Below, in pieces: positions 20,110-29,518 of a DNA stretch of 64,000 nt. Position numbers and translations under genes: made by a program. Below the pieces are notes generated by a model. That model made no database searches and was not told where the DNA came from. It worked only from the letters and a program-made list of their open reading frames with translations. Where the stretch lies: assembly GCF_030253575.1 (NCBI RefSeq), contig NC_080557.1:1731001-1795000 (forward strand). Reading direction: 5' to 3'. The DNA comes from Rhododendron vialii (Eukaryota; Streptophyta; Magnoliopsida; Ericales; Ericaceae). Numbering within the stretch: the first letter of the stretch is position 1; every line of letters starts with the position of its first letter.

Positions 20110-20640
20110 CTTTAATCACTGGGATGTTTTGGCTCGGGCAACCAAATGGTATTTCACGGTACACATGATTAGTAGCCCGGTCCAGTCTTCGCATAGTATG
20201 GTTGGACGGGAGGAAACCCCGCCCCCCCCCCCCCCCCCCCCCACACCCACCCACTTGGTGTACTAATGATAAATACAGATGGAGCCGTTGACAGATTGGG
20301 AAACGCGGCAGCAGGGGGATTGATTCGGGATCATCTTGGTACAACATCATCATTATAACAGACGCAATAGTTGCTCTGAACTCTATTCAAGATACCCTTT
20401 TGCCGGGATCTCATCCCTTGAGTGCTCTAATCCTTGACTGCAGGTACCTTTTGGACAACATACCGAGAGTTACGATCAAGCATGACCACCGGGAAGCCAA
20501 TATGTGTGCTGATATATTGGCAAAGGCCGCTCTCAATCAACCGCTTGGCTTTATTTCCTTTACAGTTGTTCCTCCTATTCTGCCTTTTATTTTTCATGAA
20601 GACTATGTAGGGGTTAAAGACCCCAGACTTAGGGCCTGTT
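20110..20640 (+). mobile_element. LINE RNase H fragment with a poly(C) tract
   Basis: From 20268 the plus strand reads INTDGAVDRLGNAAAGGLIRD, the start of a plant LINE RNase H domain. 20400-20600 reads HPLSALILDCRYLLDNIPRV and KHDHREANMCADILAKAA, its C-terminal part. A run of about 20 C (20223-20242) sits where such LINEs have a Pro-rich W.PPP.G stretch. Frame breaks are present. The 3' side is cut by the element at 20632. Confidence 0.75.
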
Positions 20641-20725
20641 TGATAAAACTGAAAACTGAAACTGAATGTTGAATTTTTTAAGCTGAAAAGCTGTTTGATA
20701 AACATATTAAGTATTGAATTAAAAA
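20632..20725. mobile_element. Left end of a PIF/Harbinger-type element
   Basis: After TTA (20629-20631) the sequence GGGCCTGTTTGATAAAACTG begins, with further copies of ctgtttgataaa inside. The same subterminal sequence occurs inverted at the right end of the transposase-bearing element ending at 52114. No matching right end was found here, so the copy is truncated. Confidence 0.5.
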
Positions 20726-21782
20726 AAAAAATTAATTTTAGTTCCGATTCTCTTTTAAACTGCTCGTTTTAAGACTTTGCTAACTTTTCAACCATATCAA
20801 AATCATATAGATCTGATATCAATAAACATATAAAGTAAAACATTTATCTCGAGATCAAAAGGTTCTGATTTGGTGAATAAACCACAAGAAATTGCAAGTA
20901 AACTGAAAATAGCAAACTACAAGAAGAAGACTAAAACATAGCTAAAGAAAATTGCAAAGGGTAGACTCTAGAATTTGGTATATATGGACCTTGTTAAGAC
21001 TCTGAACCTACCCGAGCTCCGAATTTTGTGTGTAAATTTGATGGATTGTAGCTAGGCAAGTCAATGGGAAGACCTTCCATAGTGAATTTCTTTCTTTCGA
21101 TAACCAGATGTCCATGATAGCATGCATGCACCTCGAGTAATTCTGGAGCTTTATGATAATGACTGAGCATAACCCCTAATGACCCTAAGGTTTAGGATGG
21201 TTGGCATCCGTGAGATTTGAACATGCGACCTCATGGTCAAACACTTATTGTTTTCTCATGTCCACTTTCCCTAATTCTTGGAGTTTCACATTGAAATTAG
21301 GAACCTTCCTTGGGCGGATCAAATGATTTTACAATCACTAGGAGAAAAAGAAAATCATCTCATGAGGTGCTCTATTGTTAGATGGATATAATATATCTCA
21401 ATGATAACGGGGACATTTCTTCATCCTAACTTGAGCAGAGGAAAATTCAAGGGCTTTCACCATGGGACATGTCACATAAGTTCAACAAAGAACATAGTCT
21501 TTACATTATACAACTTGAAATTGCAACATGGTCCTATATAACCATATGGTAACAAAAGGATAATATTTGCCTATCAAAAAAAACAAAAAAACAAAAGGAT
21601 GATATTGCAATCCACCTTTTTGAAGTAAAAGAGCATAGCCTCACTGTAAAGTTGCTATCTGAGACATTGTTCATTTTGAGGTCTCAAAACTCTTGGACAA
21701 AGTTAGGGACATTGACACATTCAATGTATTAAGTAGGAAAAAACAAAACACGAGCTCCAACATGTATTGTGTAGGGCAATGC
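20726..21782. other. Intergenic DNA and 3' flank of FB4
   Basis: No gene. 20870-21090 repeats phrases seen at 18080-18370 (gaaaatagcaaactac, gcaaagggtagactc, gcaagtcaatgg.aagaccttccata). 21415-21780 is the standard group A 3' flank (acttgagcagaggaaaattca, gggacatgtcacataagttc, gagctccaacatgtattgtgt). Confidence 0.55.
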
Positions 21783-23045
21783 TCAAAGAGGGGATAGACT
21801 TTCAATATATGGATATGCGGCATATGCCAAACTATGAGAAACTGATTCACCAGGAGCCATATCGGTAAGCAGATTCCATATCTGGCACCTCAGATTATAG
21901 GATATTATGGTCCCTCCCCAATCTAACACTAGTTCAAAATCTTTTTCCTTCTTGTCCCCCTTCACAACACACAACACATGATAGCTGCAGAATTCGCTTC
22001 CCATCGAACGTAAGGGTTCAAGATCGACCTGAAACTTCACAATCCAACGACTGTTGTTGTCCTTGTCCATCTCGAGGATTTTGAGCTTCACAGTAGACCA
22101 TATATGAGTTTGAATAAGAATCAAACGGCCATCACATTCCCCGAAATAGATGATCTGGGCCACACAAGGAATTTCTGTGTTTTCTATCATCTTCTCTGAA
22201 TCAATATCGAATCCAAACACAACGCCCTCATCGGTTAGCCAATATATAACTCCACCACAAAACACCTCTCCACGGCAAAGCAACTCGTCTTGCCTTCTAT
22301 CGGGGACACGAAACCGTTTCCAAGACGCCCTCTCCGAACAATAGACATGAATGTAAAACTTCTTAACTTTGGAAAAATATTCACACAGAAACACAACTTT
22401 ATAGCCAGGGGATTTCGAAGGATCAAAAGCCAAGAAACCACCAGACGAACGGGGAACAAACCCAGGCGAAAAATCAGGGGGGTACTCGGGAATTAATGTA
22501 TGTGTCTTTGTAGTTGGATTGCAAACAAGGTAATGACCTGACGAGGGAACAGAATAATGGTACTTACATAACAGTAATCCGTTGCAAGAGTGAGTAATCG
22601 TTGGTCGAAGCTGAGCGACTCCAACGCCGTCGAGGAAGGCGAGTGTGGGTCGATTTGCTTGGCCCTGAAGCGAGATGGACTTGGTGTGTTCAGTCCCGCA
22701 GTCCCGAAGGCGCAAGCATAAGAACAAACCCGAGATCGACGGCCTTGGGTTTCGGCGGGAGTGTTTGGCAGCGAATTGGGAATCCGAGATGAGGGAGAGC
22801 CAGCGCTTGGACACGGACTTGGATCGGATAAGGGATTTCGCCGGAAAACACAGGAGGATCTGTGTAAGGAGATCGACGTTGTTGGCAATTAATTCCGCCG
22901 ACGGGGAGAGTTCCAACGAAGCAGAACCGATGATGGGGTTTCTTCCTACACCGGATACATCCATGGCCTCTCGCTGAATGGAAGTGATTGCGATTTTCCC
23001 AATCACTCTCTTATAGCATACTTGCACCGCCTTTAGGGTTTCCAA
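21783..23045 (-). CDS. FB4: F-box protein, At5g07610-like
   Basis: Intact frame of 420 residues from the first Met; a second Met at 22964 (MDVSGVGRNP) lines up with the start of other copies and gives 393 residues. The F-box is at about 54-92 (NNVDLLTQILLCFPAKSLIRSKSVSKRW). Ser stands where nearly all paralogs have Phe in LIRFKSVSK, in the core of the motif. The associated domain has SCNGLLLC, YLVCNPTTKTHTLIP, AFDPSKSPGYKVVF, CSERASWKRFRVPD, GFDIDSEKMIE, YFGECDGRLILIQTH and C-terminal YPYIESLSPL. It groups with FB5 and FB6, with which it also shares upstream DNA. Expected SCF receptor; the altered F-box residue could weaken SKP1 binding. Confidence 0.9.
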   Translation of the reverse strand: METLKAVQVCYKRVIGKIAITSIQREAMDVSGVGRNPIIGSASLELSPSAELIANNVDLLTQILLCFPAKSLIRSKSVSKRWLSLISDSQFAAKHSRRNPRPSISGLFLCLRLRDCGTEHTKSISLQGQANRPTLAFLDGVGVAQLRPTITHSCNGLLLCKYHYSVPSSGHYLVCNPTTKTHTLIPEYPPDFSPGFVPRSSGGFLAFDPSKSPGYKVVFLCEYFSKVKKFYIHVYCSERASWKRFRVPDRRQDELLCRGEVFCGGVIYWLTDEGVVFGFDIDSEKMIENTEIPCVAQIIYFGECDGRLILIQTHIWSTVKLKILEMDKDNNSRWIVKFQVDLEPLRSMGSEFCSYHVLCVVKGDKKEKDFELVLDWGGTIISYNLRCQIWNLLTDMAPGESVSHSLAYAAYPYIESLSPL

Positions 23046-23410
23046 TTTGCGTGGAAATTACCAAGACCACCTCCGAGGTTTCTGAAAACTATATATTGTC
23101 CACTCACGTTTGAGGAATCACAAAATATCCCATGTCAGCACACCGAATTACTCATTTGTCGTCTGTGTTCTAAAAATGGCTTGATGCTAGTTGAGCGAAA
23201 GAGGGGCGCCTTGATTTTCTGCTTGACCAAAAAAAAAGAAAGAGGGGCGCCTAGCTAGGGCCGACTATTCGATCGGTTGCCTGGACCGACTTTTCGAACT
23301 TGACGGAATATATCTGACATCGTCATTAGTTTCATTTATGGGATGGAAGATACATCATATGGATGTGAAGATAGCCTTCCTTTCAATGGACCCCCATTCA
23401 GTCCCTCTTA
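23046..23410. repeat. Upstream block shared by FB4, FB5 and FB6
   Basis: aaattaccaagaccacctc, ttctgaaaactata, ttgtccactcacgtttgagg, atcacaaaatatcccatgtc, ctactcatttgt and the following 200 bp recur in the same order at 26880-27185 and 30767-31105. On the minus strand the block contains tatatagtt/ttatagttt, a possible TATA box 120-150 bp upstream of the second Met in each gene. It may therefore be promoter DNA as well as repeat. Confidence 0.6.
23285..23390 (+). mobile_element. Fossil of a Ty1/copia reverse-transcriptase segment
   Basis: A short piece of a copia-type RT around the DVK.AFL motif. It is broken. The same piece, in the same place and orientation, lies upstream of FB5 (27060-27185) and FB6 (30945-31105), so it entered before these units duplicated. 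Confidence 0.55.
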
Positions 23411-24204
23411 GGCCCCGTTCAATTGTCAGGAAACTACAGGAAAGGATGGGAAAATCAACTTTCCTTTAACTTTTGTAGTGTTTAGTTGCCAGAAAAGTAG
23501 TGGGAAACATGTTCTTAAGTTTTCCTGCAAGATTTACTTTCTTGCAAAAGTGATCCGGCCAAAAGTATAGGATTTTGCATCACGGGAAAGTTTTCTCCAT
23601 TGTGGGGCCAAAATAATTAGTGGGTAAGAAAAAAGCGAATGATGCCAATACTAAAAAAATACGAATTAGGTTCTTAGAAAGGCACTTTGAGATTTACGTG
23701 AGCAACAACAATTTTGGCTACTGTGGTGGTTTCTGAAATTATTGTTGTGGAAAAAATTAATAATTGGTTTTTTTTGAAAGTATTTATTTATCTTGTCATT
23801 AGTCTTCAGTTTTGTTTTATACTTACTAATCATCAGTTTATCAATGAGTTTTTGTATAGGCAACTAATCAAGCATAGTTGTTTAACATTTATTTATTTAG
23901 TTATCACCTACTTATTTTTTAAGCTTCATTTTTTAAACTTCATGTTAAGGCTTTGCATTAAATAAAATACATTTTCCGGTATGTGTTAGCTCTCAAAGTT
24001 ACTTTTAGCCAAGAGAAATAAAGAAGTTTTTCATAAGTGTCTTTTCCCGACAAATGAACCACTAAACTTTAGTTTTCCTGCAAAAAAATTTTTGTCAAAT
24101 GAACACTCACAGGAAAATAGATTTCTTTTTCCTTTACTTCACTTTACTTGACTTTTCTTGAGAATAACTTTCCTGTACAACTTTCCTGATAACTGAAAGG
24201 AGCC
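23411..24204. mobile_element. 794-bp PIF/Harbinger-type non-autonomous element
   Basis: Flanked by TTA on both sides (23408-23410 and 24205-24207). Ends are GGCCCCGTTCAATTGTCAGG and, complemented, GGCTCCTTTCAGTTATCAGG, about 16 of 20 matching. A TTA target and these ends fit the Tourist/Harbinger group. No transposase frame is inside. Confidence 0.75.
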
Positions 24205-24211
24205 TTAGTGT

Positions 24212-24458
24212 TCAGTTCCGGCCAGTCGGCCACTTTCAGGCTAACATTGGTTTTTGTTCAATGATCGGATCCGTTTATATCGTAAATCTCATCGAGACTC
24301 ATAACCATATCAAAAATCATGTCCATCACATATCGTTCAATACACAATCATAACACATTTATTTTGGAATGTGTCTCCATGAGATGTACAATATGAACGA
24401 ATCCGATCATTGAACAAAATCGACGTTAGCCGAAAAATGGTTGAATTGCCGAAACTGG
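24212..24458. mobile_element. MITE of about 250 bp with inverted ends
   Basis: Left arm ggctaacattggtttttgttcaatgatcgga pairs with right arm tccgatcattgaacaaaatcgacgttagcc. The pairing extends outward (cagttccggcc... against ccgaaactgg). It directly abuts the element ending at 24204. The centre is not paired. Confidence 0.65.
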
Positions 24459-24900
24459 GTAGTAAGGGGGCTGGGCGGGAGCCAGATCCGCATAAGGCTA
24501 TTTTCTAATGGCTAGGTTACGACAGGGGATAATTTTGTCATGCAACAAGGGATAATTTATAATTTCTCAAACATGAGGAAGAACGTTTTCCTTCAAATCT
24601 TGTATTGTGTGCGCCCCATAGAATCCTCATCAAAGTTGGGGTAACGAAACTCCAAGCCTCCTTCTAACTCTCGAAGAAGTTCCACCGCTTTCCATATAAA
24701 GTTCACTCAATAGAAAAACAATGAAGAAGGTGTCAAAAATCGACTCTCTCACCATAAGCTGCACATGACACACAAAAGCAATCTTGGAAGCAGTGACGGA
24801 ATTAAGATTTTGTAAACGTAGGGGCCAAACAATGCACAACAAGATTTTAAAATTTCAAGATTCAGGAATCTAATAGTTTGTTTGGTTTAGGTTTTTTTGT

Positions 24901-24941
<41 letters not shown>

Positions 24942-25595
24942 AAATGTGATTAATAATTGAAGAAACAACTTATGAAAAAGGAATTGGGTTTTGGGAACCC
25001 CAAATGATAACATTCTTAAAATTTTTAAATGTCTAAATAACATCCAGTATAAATAAAATACAATATTTAGGTGATTTTAACAAACAAAAAATAACTAATA
25101 TTAACATTGAAATTTTAAATTAATAAATAAAAACAACCTGGGGGCCTCGGCCTCATACGCCCATGCATGTGTAGATCCGTCTCCGCGAGTGAAAGAAAGC
25201 CTCCTATAACTACCCAAGGTAGCTTTTTCATGGGCAGTAAAATCTTACATTTCTCAAGGATAATGCAATCGATCCACCCTCTCCAGTCCAACGCAATTTA
25301 ATCAACCAATACTGTTGTTCTTTGAGGAAAAGACAAGAAAGCCCTCTCTGAGAATGCTCATGACAACCAAACACAATACACGAAAGATATATAGGAAAAT
25401 CCTGTATGGCTATATCACTTATTCTTTCGAAGATCGAATGTGTACCGTAAGCGAATGTGAGAAATGGCTCTTGGTGGTATCTGGTCAAGCGACGAAATAG
25501 TGATGGTTAGGCGAGTAAAATCAAATAGGAACCATGGTTGTATTTTGCATTATGTCAATGATAATGTGGAACCTTGGTTGTATATATAACAATGC
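24459..25595. repeat. Unit-flank block 3' of FB5 with a GA microsatellite
   Basis: 24605-24720 matches 17000-17105; 24740-25460 is a decayed copy of 17200-17770. A GA run of about 16 repeats is at 24905-24937. The stretch 24800-25200 is specific to this copy and carries aggggccaaacaatgc...ggggcctcggcctcatacgcc, the look of a degraded mobile element end. No gene. Confidence 0.55.
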
Positions 25596-26837
25596 TTAAA
25601 GAGGGGATAGGCTTTCAATATATGGATTTGCCATATAAGAAACTGATTCACCTGGAGCCATATCATTAAGCACATTCCATGTCTGGTTCATCACATTATA
25701 GGATACAACTGTCCCTCCAAGATCGAGCACAAGTTGAAAATCTTTCTCCTTGTCCTCCTTCACAACACACAACACGCAATAGTAGGAGAATTTGCTTCCC
25801 ATCGAACATAAGGGTTCAAGATTGACCAGAAACTTCACAATCCAACGACTGTTGTCCTTGTCCATCTCAAGGATTATGAACTCCAGAGCAGACGTTATAT
25901 TTAATTGAACAAAAATCAAATGGCCGTCACATTCCCCGAAATACATCATCAAGGCCACACCAGGAATTTTCGGCGGGTTTGTACTCTTTTCTATCATCTT
26001 CTCCGAATCAATATCGAATCCCAACACAACGCCCTTATGACTTAACCAATATATAACTCCACCACAGAGCACCTCGTGTGTATGCCTTCCATCGGGGACA
26101 CGAAACCGTTTCCAAGACGCACTCTTCGAACAATAGACACAAATGTATAAATTCGTAACGCTGTTGGAATAACACTCACCCAAAAACACGACTTTATAGC
26201 CAGGGGATTTCGAAGGATCAAAAGCCAAGAAAGCACGTGACGAACTGCGAACACTCCCGGACGAAAACTCAGGGGGGTCCGGAATTAATGTATGTGTCTT
26301 TGTAGTTGGATTGCAAACTAGGTAATGATCTGACGAGTGAGCAGAATAACGGCACTTACATAACAGTAATCCGTTGCTAGAGTGAGTAATCTTCGGTCGG
26401 ACCAGAGCAACACCAACGCCGTCGAGAAAGGCGAGCGTGGGTCTATTTTCGTGGCCCTGAAGCGAGACAGACTTGGTGTACTTTTCAGTCTGGCAGTTCG
26501 GAAAGTGCCAGCTTAAGAACAGACCCGAGATCGACGGCCTTGGGTTTCGGCGGGAGTGCGTGGCAGCGAATTGGGAGTCCGAGATAAGGGAGAGCCAGTG
26601 CTTGGACACGGACTTGAATCGGATTAGGGATTTTGCCGGAAAAAACAGGAGGATCTGCGTAAGGAGATCGATGTTGTTGGCGATTACTTCTGCCATAGGT
26701 GGGAGATCCAACGAAGCAGAACCGATGATGGGGTTTCTTCTTACACTGGATGCATCCATGCCATCTCGGTGAATGAAAGTGATTAGGGTTTTCTCGATGT
26801 TCTCTCTTATACAATACTTGCACCGCCTCGCTTGCAT
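25596..26837 (-). CDS. FB5: F-box protein, At5g07610-like
   Basis: Intact frame of 413 residues from the first Met; the Met at 26759 (MDASSVRRNP) is the likely start by comparison with FB3 and would give 387. The 26-residue extension (MQARRCKYCIRENIEKTLIT...) has a close counterpart in FB6. The F-box is at about 52-90 (NNIDLLTQILLFFPAKSLIRFKSVSKHW). Associated-domain motifs: SSNGLLLC, YLVCNPTTKTHTLIP, AFDPSKSPGYKVVF, CSKSASWKRFRVPDGR, GFDIDSEKMIE, YFGECDGHLIFVQ, LEMDKDNSRWIVKF and C-terminal NPYIESLSPL. Expected SCF substrate receptor. Confidence 0.92.
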   Translation of the reverse strand: MQARRCKYCIRENIEKTLITFIHRDGMDASSVRRNPIIGSASLDLPPMAEVIANNIDLLTQILLFFPAKSLIRFKSVSKHWLSLISDSQFAATHSRRNPRPSISGLFLSWHFPNCQTEKYTKSVSLQGHENRPTLAFLDGVGVALVRPKITHSSNGLLLCKCRYSAHSSDHYLVCNPTTKTHTLIPDPPEFSSGSVRSSSRAFLAFDPSKSPGYKVVFLGECYSNSVTNLYICVYCSKSASWKRFRVPDGRHTHEVLCGGVIYWLSHKGVVLGFDIDSEKMIEKSTNPPKIPGVALMMYFGECDGHLIFVQLNITSALEFIILEMDKDNSRWIVKFLVNLEPLCSMGSKFSYYCVLCVVKEDKEKDFQLVLDLGGTVVSYNVMNQTWNVLNDMAPGESVSYMANPYIESLSPL

Positions 26838-27059
26838 GGAATCAACAGGTCTTTTTTCCTATTTAACTAATTATTTATGGGTAAATTACCAAGACCACCT
26901 CTGATATTTCTAAAAACTATAAATTGTCCTCTCACGTAAGAGGAATCACAAAATATTCCATGTCACATAACTCTTAAACTACTCATTTGTGGTCGGTAGT
27001 CTAAAATCCGCTTGGTGCTAGTCGGGCGGAAGAGGGGCACCTAGGGCTAACTATTCGAC

Positions 27060-27185
27060 CGCCTAGACCGACTTTTAGAACTTGACAAAATATATCTGAC
27101 ATCATCATTAGTTTCATTCATGGGATGGAGGACACATCTGTGAAGATAGCCTTCCTTAATGGGATGATTGAGGAAGAAGTGTCAA
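27060..27185 (+). mobile_element. Fossil of a Ty1/copia reverse-transcriptase segment (FB5 unit)
   Basis: The same broken RT piece as at 23285-23390 and 30945-31105, recognisable by the segment around AFLNGMIEEEV. It is a shared marker of the FB4-FB6 duplications. Confidence 0.6.
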
Positions 27186-27288
27186 GAATCCTAACTGCAA
27201 TAGACCTTATTAGCTAGCTTGTTGTAGCTTCTAAAAGGCTATTTTCGCATTGTTCTAGCTTTTCACATACTACAAAAGCAAGTGTCAA

Positions 27289-27345
27289 ATGGCCAATTCT
27301 TCCACTCCTCCGCCATCACCTTTCTACACGGCTGCATGCAACCTA
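27289..27345 (+). pseudogene. Fragment matching the 5' end of the PPR locus (FB5 unit)
   Basis: ATGGCCAATTCTTCCACTCC and the bases after it (MANSSTPPPSPFYTAA) closely match 952-1000, in the frame that overlaps the PPR gene. The match fades after about 50 bp. A second copy is at 31426. Confidence 0.6.
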
Positions 27346-27700
27346 AGAATTTGAGATAGAGCATTGGACATGAGATGATCCACTTGTTCGATATCGTGTA
27401 GAAATCATCATTACTTTATGCTCTCACCGTGATTATGTAAACCAAGTACTGTCAATCATAGGGAATGATTGAATGATGGATTGCGTAAACAATGTAAATT
27501 GGCATAAAACCGTAATGTGTGCTACTGCAGATCAAGTAGGGTAACAGAGGATCACATAACCGTAGATTTCACAAACATTGAAAATTGGTGTAAAATCTTA
27601 TTCTAGCATTAGCACCAGTAGATCAGTACGATCACAAGTGGATTACCCAGGTTCGTGTAGAATATGTTTCCTGAGAAGATGTGTTTTCAAGTGCTATATT

Positions 27701-28115
27701 GCTCCCGCTGCTAGATGGTTTACTTCCATTGCTCTGCTGCGGTTGGTGATGAGGTCGTAATTTGGATATTTCAAGAAGTTCAGCTCCTTTGAGTGTGGCG
27801 ATATGGTGGTTTCAAAGTCACTCCTTTTTGGTTTACAATGATGCTCCTGATGATGTATTTCGTTTATAGTTTTCGGTCACGGTCTTGTTGTGGTTGGCTT
27901 CGTTTATAGTTTTCGGTCACGGTCTTGTTGTGGTTGGCTCCTTGCCAACTCTTTTCTTTCTTTGGTAGCAGATGGCATATGATTGTCCTTAGCCTAGGCT
28001 CAACATAGTTGGGATGTAGATTTTTGGTTGCGATGCCTTTTTCTGTTAAATCTTTCTAACTTTCTGTTCCGAGATTAATAAAATTCTTTTGCCGATTTAG
28101 AAAAATAAATAAAAC
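27701..28115 (+). mobile_element. 5'-truncated LINE 3' end
   Basis: Ends ttccgagattaataaaattcttttgcc followed by an A-rich tail, typical of plant L1-type LINEs. It interrupts the flank block whose next part (caatctttcttac...gctgcaca) resumes at 28110. A 40-bp tandem duplication (cgtttatagttttcggtcac...) lies at 27861-27940. The left boundary is uncertain. Confidence 0.55.
27861..27940 (+). repeat. Two tandem copies of a 40-bp unit
   Basis: cgtttatagttttcggtcac and the following 20 bases are repeated exactly at 27861 and 27901, inside the LINE tail. Confidence 0.9.
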
Positions 28116-28499
28116 AATCTTTCTTACTATATAAGCTGCACATGACACACAAAAGCAACCTCGGAAGGGCCCTTACGGAACCCTACTCCCTTTTCCAAGT
28201 GAAAGAAAGTCTCACCTAAGGTAGACTTTAATTTCATTGGCAGTGAGATCCTACATTTCTCAAGGATAACAAAAAACCCAAAAATACCAACTGAAAATAG
28301 CAAAACTGCATCAATGGGTTGTAGGCAAGTCAATGGCAAGACCTTCCATAATCATCTCATGAGGTGTTTTTATAGTTAAATTGATATAATTTATGTACGA
28401 CAATGATAATTTGGAACCATGGTTGTAGTTCGCAAAATGAATTCAGATACGAAGATTCCACTATGAAAAAAAAGTACAAGATCAAAATCATTTTCCTCG
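28116..28499. repeat. Flank block 3' of fragment d
   Basis: Matches 17205-17330 (gctgcacatgacacacaaaagcaacctcgga, gggcccttacgg, cttttccaagtgaaagaaag) and then 18085-18130-like phrases. No gene. Confidence 0.5.
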
Positions 28500-28842
28500 T
28501 CCTCCTTCACAACACACAACACATGACAGGAGCAAAATTTCTTTTCACCGAAAGTACGGGTTCAAGATCGACCCGAAACTTCACAATCCAACGACTATAG
28601 TCCTTGTCCATCTCAAGGATTCTGAACTTCACAGTAGACATTGTATGAGTTTGAATAAGAATCAAACGGCCATTGCATTCCCCGAAATACATGATCTCGG
28701 CGGCCACACAAGGAATTTTCGGAGGGTTTGCCTTTTCTATCATCTTCTCTGAATCAATATCGAATCCCAACACAACGTCCCCATCGCTTAACCAATATAA
28801 AACTCCACCACAAAAATCATGACAACCGAACACAAAAATCAT
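28500..28842 (-). pseudogene. F-box gene fragment d (middle of associated domain)
   Basis: The minus strand encodes CGGVLYWLSDGDVVLGFDIDSEKMIEKANPPKIP, YFGECNGRLILIQTHTMSTVKFRILEMDKDYSRWIVKFRVDLEPVLS and then breaks down at VLCVVK. It is close to FB5 and FB6. Neither the F-box nor the C-terminus is present. Confidence 0.85.
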
Positions 28843-29518
28843 GTATGGCTATATCACACGTTCCTTCAAACAATGTGTACCGTATACAAATGCGATTAGA
28901 CCTTACAGGGAATCTAGAAAAACAAAAATACAAACTGAAAGTAGCAAACTCCATCAATGGCAAGAACTTCCATAGCCAAATAGGAAACCTCCATACATCT
29001 CATGAGTAGTTATATAGTTAGATGGATGTAATATATGTACGTCAATGATAATGTGCAACGATGCTCGTATTTAGCACTATGAATTCAGATACGAAGATTA
29101 CACTACGAAAAAAAAAAGTACGAATGTATTAGAAAGGAAGAAGATCAGGAGATTTCTTTACAACTTGAGCAGAGGAAAATTCAAAGGCTTTTCACCAAGG
29201 GACATGTCACATACATAAGTTCAAAAAAGAGCATAGTCTTAAAATTATATAACTCGATATAGCAACATGGTTCTCACCATTCGGTAAAAAAAGAATAGTA
29301 TTGCAATCCTCCTTTTTAAAGGAAAAGGAGCATACCCTCACTGCAAAGTTGTCATCCGAGACATTAAGATCCTGTTCTGTTTGAGTTTTGAGAAAATTTA
29401 TTGGGGACCTCGCACAATAGTTTTGAGTATCCCAAACGAACAAGCCCTAACATTTTCAAAGTTTTAAATAGGAAAAAAACAAAACACGAGCTCCAACATA
29501 TGTTGCGTAGGAGAATGC
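28843..29518. other. Intergenic DNA and 3' flank of FB6
   Basis: 29145-29515 is the standard 3' flank (acttgagcagaggaaaattcaaaggctt, gggacatgtcacatacataagttc, gagctccaacat). 28843-29140 is AT-rich DNA with phrases seen at 25370-25460. No gene. Confidence 0.5.

Larger units (their letters stand above)
26838..27700. repeat. Upstream block of FB5, colinear with 30734-31790
   Basis: Contains the FB4-FB6 spacer (26880-27030), the copia RT fossil (27060-27185), and then about 450 bp shared only with FB6: atggccaattcttccactcc (27289), gagatagagcattggacat, gctctcaccgtgattatgtaaaccaagta, and gtagatcagtacgatcacaag (27625-27650). No gene. Confidence 0.65.

Noticed and set aside
20222-20242. Poly(C) as a telomere-like or regulatory repeat
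   Set aside because: It is a simple run in a dead LINE; the plant telomere unit (TTTAGGG) does not occur as an array here.
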